Below are positions 1 to 4,502 of a DNA stretch of 6,859 nt, piece after piece; position 1 is the first letter of the stretch, and each line of letters starts with the position of its first letter. The stretch is taken from positions 1-6,859 of the forward strand of contig JANQKX010000575.1 of the NCBI GenBank assembly GCA_028280915.1. The letters are read 5' to 3'. Source of the stretch: Kiloniellaceae bacterium. Its GTDB lineage: Bacteria > Pseudomonadota > Alphaproteobacteria > Kiloniellales > Kiloniellaceae. The position numbers and the translations under genes were made by a program. Below the pieces are notes generated by a model, which did not search any database, was not told the origin of the DNA, and worked only from the letters and a program-made list of their open reading frames with translations.

Positions 1-758
1 ACACCCTGACCCACGAGGGCGGCGCCGCCCAGATGGAGATGAACTTCAACCACGGCGACCCCCTGTTGCTGGCCGACCAGGCCTTTTTGTTCAAGCGCAC
101 GGTGCGCGAGGCGGGCCTGCGGCACCAGGTCTATGCCACCTTCATGGCCAAACCCATGCAAAACGAGCCGGGCAGCTCCATGCACATTCACCAGAGCCTG
201 CTGAGCACCAAGACGGGCAAGAATCTCTTCGCGCGCAAGAACGGCGGCGATACCGCCCTGTTTCAGTCCCATATCGCCGGACTGCAGAAGTACTTGCCCA
301 CGGTCATGCCCCTTTTGGCCCCGAACGTGAACTCATACCGCCGCCTGGTGCCCGACTCGGACGCCCCCATCAATACCCATTGGGGCTACGACAACCGCAC
401 CGTGGGGCTCCGGGTGCCCCATTCGGACCCCAACGCCCGGCGGGTGGAAAACCGCTTGGCCGGCGCCGATGCCAACCCTTACCTGGCCATGGCCGGGTCC
501 CTGGCCTGCGGCTTTTTGGGCATGATGGAAAAGCTGACACCGCGGGCGGCCATCGAGGGCAGCGCCTATCGCCTGGCCCATACCCTGCCCCGCACCCTCT
601 ACGATGCCATCGACCGCTTCAACAGCACCCGGGCCCTCAAAAAGGTCTTCCCGGAGAACTTCATCGACGCGGTCACCGTGGTGAAGGAGGCGGAGCTCAA
701 CCACTACCAGCAGGTCATCTCATCCTGGGAGCGGGAACACCTCTTGCTGAATGTTTAG
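1..758 (+). CDS. Glutamine-synthetase-family gamma-glutamyl-amine ligase, 3' part (PuuA/SpuB-like)
   Basis: The frame is open from base 3 to the TAG at 756-758, so the gene begins outside the window and about 251 C-terminal residues are visible. The fragment carries the catalytic half of a glutamine synthetase fold. It has HEGGAAQMEMNF at its start with metal-ligand glutamates, MHIHQS (fragment residues about 60-65) with the metal/ATP-site histidine, NSYRRLVP (110-117) with nucleotide-site arginines, and RRVENR...ANPYL (146-160), the RxExR glutamate-site signature. Family members of this non-ammonia type join glutamate to an amine using ATP in the cytoplasm, giving gamma-glutamyl-putrescine or a related amide. 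The downstream SpuC-like aminotransferase favours a polyamine role. A gamma-glutamylmethylamide synthetase (GmaS) is an alternative, because methylamine-type genes lie at the other end of the window. The family is certain, the substrate is not. Confidence 0.9.
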   Translation, partial: TLTHEGGAAQMEMNFNHGDPLLLADQAFLFKRTVREAGLRHQVYATFMAKPMQNEPGSSMHIHQSLLSTKTGKNLFARKNGGDTALFQSHIAGLQKYLPTVMPLLAPNVNSYRRLVPDSDAPINTHWGYDNRTVGLRVPHSDPNARRVENRLAGADANPYLAMAGSLACGFLGMMEKLTPRAAIEGSAYRLAHTLPRTLYDAIDRFNSTRALKKVFPENFIDAVTVVKEAELNHYQQVISSWEREHLLLNV

Positions 759-858
759 TTGCCGAAGGTTAAGAGTAAAGGCACTGGCAAAGGGGTGGGC
801 CTCTATGATAGGTTAGCGCCGTGATGAACCTCGTCCCCCAGCTCGAACCAAGGCTTTC

Positions 859-886
859 GGCCCCCGCCCGGCGGGCTGCGGGGGCC
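859..886 (+). other. Perfect 9-bp GC hairpin
   Basis: Bases 859-867 (ggcccccgc) are the exact reverse complement of 878-886 (gcgggggcc), with a 10-base loop. No T-run follows on either strand, so it is not a standard intrinsic terminator. It may shape the leader RNA of the next gene or protect the 3' end of the upstream ligase mRNA. Confidence 0.55.
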
Positions 887-896
887 CGTGTGTGCC

Positions 897-923
897 GCTC
901 GTCCATCTGCCTCTTGGACGAGC
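897..923 (+). other. Perfect 9-bp hairpin, possible switch stem
   Basis: Bases 897-905 (gctcgtcca) pair perfectly with 915-923 (tggacgagc) around a 9-base loop. It sits only 10 bases after the previous hairpin. The seven bases ctcgtcc of the 5' arm also occur at 830-836, so the 3' arm could pair with either copy. That is the layout of two mutually exclusive RNA folds. No strong U-tract follows. Confidence 0.5.
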
Positions 924-962
924 TCTTGGTGCTCTGCGCCCGCATCAATTTCAACCCCTAGG

Positions 963-1075
963 CCTCGGATCGCCGGACCGGAAACCGGATGCACAGGCGC
1001 TATCCCTTGGCCCTGCCCGGTTGCCGCACCCATCCCCCGGCGCCAGCGGCGCCGCAGATACCATACGATCCGAGG
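963..1075 (+). promoter_or_regulatory. Long-range stem that would mask the aminotransferase ribosome-binding site
   Basis: Bases 963-972 (cctcggatcg) are the exact reverse complement of 1066-1075 (cgatccgagg). The 3' arm includes GAGG at 1072-1075, the Shine-Dalgarno sequence 8 bases before the ATG at 1084. If it forms in the mRNA, this stem would block ribosome entry. The enclosed 93 bases hold a 7-bp hairpin (1038-1044 with 1048-1054, loop AGC) and a CCGG-AAA-CCGG hairpin (978-988). CGGAT at 986-990 could alternatively pair with ATCCG at 1068-1072. The pairing is seen directly. Its regulatory role, by a ligand, a protein or translation, is inference. Confidence 0.45.
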
Positions 1076-1083
1076 AACCTGAA

Positions 1084-2466
1084 ATGAACATCTCCAGCAC
1101 CCACAACGCCACCATGGCCTGGCGCAAGGCCGACCTGGACCACCATCTGCACCCCTTCACCGATCAGCGCGGCCTGGCCGAAACCGGCGGCAGCCGCATC
1201 ATCACCAAGGCCCAGGGCGTCTGGCTCATCGATTCCGAGGGGGAGCGCATCCTGGACGGCATGGCCGGCCTGTGGTGCGTGAACGTGGGCTATGGCCGCG
1301 AGGACCTGGCCCGGACCGCCTACGAGCAGATGGTGGAACTGCCCTACTACAACACCTTCTTCAAGACCGCCACGCCGCCGCCCATCGAGCTGTCGGAGAA
1401 ACTGGCCAGCCTCACACCCGCCGGCCTAAACCACACCTTTTTCGCCAATTCCGGCTCGGAGGCCAATGATTCCATCGTGCGCATGATCCGGCGCTATTGG
1501 AATCTGAAGGGCCAGCCCGAGAAAAAGACCATCATCAGCCGGACCAACGCCTATCACGGCAGTACGGCCGTTTCGGCCAGCCTGGGCGGCATGAAGTACA
1601 TGCACGAGGTGGACGACCTACCCCTGCCCGGCTTCGAGCACATTCAGCAGCCCTATTGGTATCGGGAAGGCGGCGATCTCTCGCCGGAGGACTTCGGCCT
1701 GGCGGCGGCCCGCGCCCTGGAAGAGCGCATTGAGGAACTGGGCGCCCATAAGGTGGCCGCCTTCATCGGCGAGCCGATCCAAGGGGCCGGCGGCGTGATC
1801 GTGCCGCCCGCGACCTATTGGCCGGAAATCCAGCGGATCTGCCGCAAGCATGACGTGCTGCTGGTGGCCGACGAGGTGATCTGCGGTTTCGGCCGCACGG
1901 GCCATTGGTTCGCCAGCGACTATTTCGAAATCGACGCTGATTTCATGCCCGTCGCCAAGGGCCTCACCTCGGGCTACCTGCCCCTCTCCGCGGCCATGGT
2001 CCATGACCGCGTGGCCGAGGTCTTGCGCGAACAGGGCGGCGAATTCGCCCACGGCTTTACCTATTCGGGACACCCGGTAAGCTGCGCCGTCGGCCTCAAA
2101 AACATCCAGATCATCGAACAGGAAGGCCTGGTGGAGAAGGTCCGCGACGAAACCGGCCCCTATCTGCAGGGCCGCCTGGCCGAACTCAACGATCACCCCA
2201 TCGTGGGCGAGGTCCGCGGCATGGGACTGGTGGCCGGTATTCAACTGACCGCCGACAAGGCCACCCGCGCTGCTTTCGAAAAGGAAGGGGAAGCCGGCGG
2301 CCTGTGCCGGGATGCCTGCATGAAAAACAACCTGGTGGCCCGGCCCGTGGGAGATTCCATGGTGCTCTCCCCGCCCTTGATCATCAGCAAGGCGGAAATC
2401 GACGAATTGGTGAAACGCCTGTCCGCCAGCCTGGACGACGCCGCCGCGGCCTTGGCGCGCAAGTAG
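1084..2466 (+). CDS. spuC: Class III PLP aminotransferase, putrescine:pyruvate aminotransferase-like (SpuC family)
   Basis: This 460-residue protein has the usual length for the family. Class III aminotransferase landmarks are present: LDGMAGLWCVNVGYG near the N-terminus, SGSEAN (residues 123-128) that grips PLP phosphate, YHG (157-159) that stacks on the PLP ring, ADEVICGFGRTG with the PLP-nitrogen aspartate D263, and AKGLTSGY with the Schiff-base lysine K292. From memory of the family, the segments HHLHPFTD, QPYWYREGGDLSPEDFG and FTYSGHPV are close to Pseudomonas SpuC, which transfers the amine of putrescine to pyruvate, giving 4-aminobutanal and alanine. Related enzymes use taurine, beta-alanine or other omega-amines. 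The ATG at 1084 is chosen because GAGG lies 8 bases upstream and homology begins there. The frame stays open back to 892, but that part is proline-rich and unlike the family. The gene follows a gamma-glutamyl-amine ligase, matching a polyamine-use module. Confidence 0.9.
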   Translation: MNISSTHNATMAWRKADLDHHLHPFTDQRGLAETGGSRIITKAQGVWLIDSEGERILDGMAGLWCVNVGYGREDLARTAYEQMVELPYYNTFFKTATPPPIELSEKLASLTPAGLNHTFFANSGSEANDSIVRMIRRYWNLKGQPEKKTIISRTNAYHGSTAVSASLGGMKYMHEVDDLPLPGFEHIQQPYWYREGGDLSPEDFGLAAARALEERIEELGAHKVAAFIGEPIQGAGGVIVPPATYWPEIQRICRKHDVLLVADEVICGFGRTGHWFASDYFEIDADFMPVAKGLTSGYLPLSAAMVHDRVAEVLREQGGEFAHGFTYSGHPVSCAVGLKNIQIIEQEGLVEKVRDETGPYLQGRLAELNDHPIVGEVRGMGLVAGIQLTADKATRAAFEKEGEAGGLCRDACMKNNLVARPVGDSMVLSPPLIISKAEIDELVKRLSASLDDAAAALARK

Positions 2467-2478
2467 TTTTTGCTTCTG

Positions 2479-2540
2479 TTTTTTGCGGCCTGTTTTTTTT
2501 GCGGCCGGCCCGGGCGACGGGGCCGGCCGCTGCCTTTTGG
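2479..2540 (+). terminator. Strong GC hairpin after the aminotransferase gene, probable terminator
   Basis: Bases 2501-2511 (gcggccggccc) pair perfectly with 2520-2530 (gggccggccgc) around an 8-base loop. Only a modest T-tract (tgcctttt, 2531-2538) follows on the + strand. Unusually, the longest T-run (2493-2500) lies just before the stem, and the unit TTTTTT-GCGGCC is duplicated (2479-2490 and 2495-2506). The 3' arm could pair with either GCGGCC copy. It probably ends transcription of the aminotransferase unit, but it is not a textbook terminator. Confidence 0.6.
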
Positions 2541-2623
2541 GCGGTCGCGCAAACCCCTGAAACGTCGAAATAGATTGCCCTGCACATAGCGGCCGCGGTC
2601 CCTAGCACGGGGGTCGAATAGAC

Positions 2624-2661
2624 TCAATTTGCGTCAAATTAACGTTAATTTACTGTATAAT
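2624..2661 (+). promoter_or_regulatory. Promoter with overlapping palindromic operator
   Basis: TATAAT at 2656-2661 is a perfect sigma70 -10 box, directly preceded by TG. No good -35 hexamer lies 16-18 bases upstream (GTCAAA at 2633-2638 is poor). Instead, bases 2636-2651 form a perfect 16-bp palindrome, aaattaacgttaattt. A related half-site AATTT at 2626-2630 makes a second dyad with AAATT at 2636-2640. A palindrome in the -35/-10 spacer is a classic repressor position, and a weak -35 would also suit an activator. TTGACT at 2666-2671 could serve as the -35 of a second, weaker promoter. This island is far more AT-rich than its surroundings. The likely target is the dioxygenase gene at 2849. 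Confidence 0.6.
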
Positions 2662-2848
2662 TTTCTTGACTTTAACCATAAAGATCAGGCCTTTAAGACA
2701 AAGCAGCCCCGTCTGGCCGCGCGCCCTTCCGACTTGATTGGACGGGCAAGCATCCGGTAACGGCCGAGAGGTCGTCATGGGGCGGTCGCTTTTTTGGTCC
2801 AGGAAGGACCGAAGGTAACCTTAGGCCTAACGTCAGGAGAGATGGGCC
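2662..2848 (+). promoter_or_regulatory. Long leader of the dioxygenase gene with possible attenuator
   Basis: If transcription starts just after the TATAAT at 2656-2661, the 5' UTR is about 180 bases. It holds no credible gene. Bases 2761-2766 (cggccg) can pair with 2783-2788 (cggtcg, one G-U pair), and a T-run follows at 2790-2795, resembling a weak intrinsic terminator. A second hairpin, GGTCC-aggaa-GGACC (2796-2810), can extend into that T-run. A perfect palindrome TTAGGCCTAA lies at 2821-2830. The ribosome-binding site AGGAGA at 2835-2840 is 8 bases before the start. The attenuator is a suggestion only. Confidence 0.3.
2821..2830. promoter_or_regulatory. Perfect 10-bp palindrome before the dioxygenase ribosome-binding site
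   Basis: The sequence ttaggcctaa is fully self-complementary and overlaps another short dyad, AAGGT-a-ACCTT (2812-2822). It could be a protein-binding site or part of an RNA fold next to the Shine-Dalgarno. Ten bases is short enough for chance, so confidence is low. Confidence 0.25.
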
Positions 2849-3769
2849 ATGCCAGGTAGCGCATCCGGAAGCACCCGTATATCGGCGTCCAACCAGGGCC
2901 TGCAGCCCCCCTTGCGCCTTCGGGACCATATCGCCCAGTATCTGGAATTGGGCTATGCCATCATCCCCGGTGTGTTCAGCGCCAGCGAAGTGGCCAGCCT
3001 GCGCGCCGCTTGTGATTGGGTGCACCACCAAGCCGATCAGCATCCCGCGAGCTTTCGTCACAAAAACCTGCACTATCGCATCGCCCAGGACGCCAATCTG
3101 GGCAAGGTGGTGCGCATGGCCCAATGGGCGGCCTATGACAACCCGGTACTGGAGCGCTGCCGCCGGGATCCGCGCATCCTGGATATCCTGGAGCCTTTGC
3201 TGGGCAACAACCTCAAGCAGATCATCAACCAGATCCACTGGAAGCCGCCGGGCGCGGCCCAGGCGGATTTTTGCTATCATCAGGACATCCGTTTCCGCCG
3301 GCCCCGGGAAGCCTACCGCAACACCCGCACGTGCTATATGCAAACGGCCATCGCCATCGATCCCCACCACGAGGGCAACGGCGCCCTCAGGGTCTATCCC
3401 GGCAGCCACCGCATGCCCGAGCTGAAATTCTCCGGTGACAGCCCGGTCATGGAAAGTGCCCTGACCGATCGGGATCTGGAGGGCCTGGGCCTTGACCCGG
3501 CCAAGATCGTCACTCTGGAATTGGCGCCAGGGGACTTTGCCTTTTGGAACCTTTACACGATCCACGGCTCGGGTCCCAACTTTGACGGTGCCGACAGCCG
3601 CTTGGTGTATCTCAACAGCTACGTGCGCGCCGAGGATTGCGATCGGGGCGAGTGGGCCTTCAAAGGCGGCCGGCCCGTGCGTTTGGGCGAACCCGTCCTG
3701 GTCCACTACGAAGATTTGTATCGCCGGCCCGAGCCGCACTATCTGGACGCAAAACCGGTTGGCTCTTAG
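2849..3769 (+). CDS. Phytanoyl-CoA dioxygenase (PhyH) family Fe(II)/2-oxoglutarate oxygenase
   Basis: A 306-residue soluble protein with no signal peptide or membrane segment, close to the usual PhyH-family length. The iron triad is visible as H144-x-D146 (CYHQDIRF) and H239 (YTIHGSGPN). R251 (DSRLVYLN), 12 residues after the distal histidine, is the expected 2-oxoglutarate-binding arginine. The core also shows GNGALRVYPGSHR (about 180-192) and APGDFAFWN, both typical of the fold. Such enzymes hydroxylate, or demethylate through hydroxylation, a small molecule while converting 2-oxoglutarate to succinate and CO2. The region after the HxD does not resemble ectoine hydroxylase EctD, so that name is not used. 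The ATG at 2849 has AGGAGA 8 bases upstream, and the nearby ATG at 2842 stops after five codons. A BetI-like repressor follows 48 bases downstream, suggesting an N-methylated or quaternary amine substrate, which is inference. Confidence 0.88.
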   Translation: MPGSASGSTRISASNQGLQPPLRLRDHIAQYLELGYAIIPGVFSASEVASLRAACDWVHHQADQHPASFRHKNLHYRIAQDANLGKVVRMAQWAAYDNPVLERCRRDPRILDILEPLLGNNLKQIINQIHWKPPGAAQADFCYHQDIRFRRPREAYRNTRTCYMQTAIAIDPHHEGNGALRVYPGSHRMPELKFSGDSPVMESALTDRDLEGLGLDPAKIVTLELAPGDFAFWNLYTIHGSGPNFDGADSRLVYLNSYVRAEDCDRGEWAFKGGRPVRLGEPVLVHYEDLYRRPEPHYLDAKPVGS

Positions 3770-3787
3770 CGGTTAGATGAGCTAAGT

Positions 3788-3808
3788 TCGAATTCTGTTT
3801 CTATTCGA
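3788..3808. promoter_or_regulatory. Candidate operator of the TetR/BetI-like repressor
   Basis: Bases 3788-3793 (tcgaat) are the reverse complement of 3803-3808 (attcga), with a 9-base spacer, giving a 21-bp dyad. It ends 9 bases before the TTG start of the regulator. The size suits TetR-family operators, and autoregulation from just upstream of the gene is common in this family. A separate dyad CTTAGC/GCTAAG (3765-3770 with 3781-3786) lies alongside it. The half-site tcgaat also occurs at 2614-2619 near the dioxygenase promoter, but without its partner. Confidence 0.4.
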
Positions 3809-3817
3809 GTATCCTTT

Positions 3818-4477
3818 TTGGCCAAAGCTGACAAAGACCAAATCCCGGGTCGGACGCGGAGCTCCCGCGAAAAGCCCGAGGTGCGTCGCCGACTTCTGAT
3901 TGAAGCGACCATTCGCTGCTTGGGCGAAGGCGGGCTTTCCGCCTTTACCATCGACCGCATCTGCAAGGAAGCCGGCGTAGCCCGGGGCCTGATCAATCAT
4001 TACTTTAAATCCAAAGACGACTTACTGGTTGAAGTCTACAAGGCCATGACCGAGTACCTGGCCAAGGCCACCTATGAGGTGCTGGACGATCCGGTGGGCA
4101 CGCCGGAACAGCATCTGGCGAGTTTGGTCGATGCCTGTTGCGATGCGGAAGCCTTCGATCAGCGCACCCTGCGCGCGTGGCTGAGCCTCTGGGGCGAGTT
4201 GCCGTCCAATTCGGAGCTGAAGGCTCTGCAGCAGGACCGCTACTTGAGCTTCCGCAACAGCCTCGCCAAGGCCATCACCCAGGTTGCCGGCAGGCGCGGC
4301 GTCCAGGTGGACGGAGGTCAAATGGCGCTCAAGCTCATCGCCTTGTTCGACGGACTTTGGCTGCAATGGTGCATCGACCCGGGCAGCTTGACCCCAAAAC
4401 AAGCCCGTGACGTCTGCATTGCGCTGCTGGAATCCGATTTGGGACCGATCGCGCCCGCCATGCGGGTGACGGACTAA
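3818..4477 (+). CDS. TetR-family transcriptional repressor, BetI-like
   Basis: The protein has 219 residues. The N-terminal TetR domain is clear: helix 1 RRRLLIEATIRCLGEGG (23-39), then the helix-turn-helix with FTIDRICKEAGVARGLINHYFKSKDDLL (43-70). The C-terminal part has RAWLSLWGELPSN and LIALFDGLWLQWCID, which resemble the BetI ligand/dimer domain (AWLAFWA and LIDGLWLR in E. coli BetI, from memory). BetI represses choline-to-glycine-betaine genes and is released by choline. A quaternary amine ligand is plausible here but unproven. Between the preceding TAG at 3767 and the HTH, the first usable start in this frame is the TTG at 3818, with a weak GAG 8 bases upstream. GTG at 3881 would remove only a charged tail and is an alternative. 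The gene probably shares the dioxygenase transcript, with its own dyad in the gap. It ends convergently, 25 bases from the methyltransferase gene. Confidence 0.87.
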   Translation: MAKADKDQIPGRTRSSREKPEVRRRLLIEATIRCLGEGGLSAFTIDRICKEAGVARGLINHYFKSKDDLLVEVYKAMTEYLAKATYEVLDDPVGTPEQHLASLVDACCDAEAFDQRTLRAWLSLWGELPSNSELKALQQDRYLSFRNSLAKAITQVAGRRGVQVDGGQMALKLIALFDGLWLQWCIDPGSLTPKQARDVCIALLESDLGPIAPAMRVTD

Positions 4478-4502
4478 AGAACCAACGGAAATTCGGGCTG
4501 GG

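Larger units (their letters stand above)
759..1083 (+). promoter_or_regulatory. 325-base structured gap, probable leader of the aminotransferase gene
   Basis: This stretch has no convincing gene. It contains two perfect hairpins (859-886 and 897-923), a perfect 10-bp inverted repeat (963-972 with 1066-1075) that closes around a smaller 7-bp hairpin (1038-1054), and a CCGG-AAA-CCGG mini-hairpin (978-988). A TATGAT box at 804-809 could be a -10 element, but I see no good -35 about 17 bases upstream of it, so the promoter is only tentative. The density of perfect stems suggests a structured 5' UTR. It does not match any riboswitch class I can recognise by eye. Confidence 0.45.

Noticed and set aside
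784..802. Sigma54 promoter (TGGCAA-N5-TGGGC) upstream of the aminotransferase
   Set aside because: The -12 element lacks the invariant GC at the required spacing, so the match is too weak to list.
892..1083. Open frame continuous with the aminotransferase, which could give a 64-residue N-terminal extension from GTG 892
   Set aside because: The extension is proline- and leucine-rich low-complexity sequence unlike the family, and ATG 1084 has a good Shine-Dalgarno and matches where homology begins. The segment is better explained as a structured leader.
1618..2244. A 208-codon antisense open frame inside the aminotransferase
   Set aside because: It has no domain or ribosome-binding site, and the opposite strand carries all the catalytic motifs of a class III aminotransferase.
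2539..2789. Ten-base direct repeat gggcggtcgc (2539-2548 and 2780-2789) as ends of a mobile element
   Set aside because: No transposase, inverted ends or target duplication accompany it, and a GC-rich ten-mer can recur by chance.
2693..3739. A 348-codon open frame on the minus strand, longer than the dioxygenase gene it overlaps
   Set aside because: It is an antisense shadow of a GC-rich gene: it shows no recognisable domain, while the + strand frame has a complete PhyH active site and ribosome-binding site.
2849..3769. Ectoine hydroxylase EctD
   Set aside because: The HxD region reads YHQDIRFRRPREAY, not the EctD-type WHSDFETWH signature, and no ectoine synthesis genes are nearby.
4478..4502. 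Bidirectional terminator between the convergent regulator and MttB-like genes
   Set aside because: The 25-base gap shows no stem with a T-run on either strand. Any terminator must lie inside the gene ends or be Rho-dependent.
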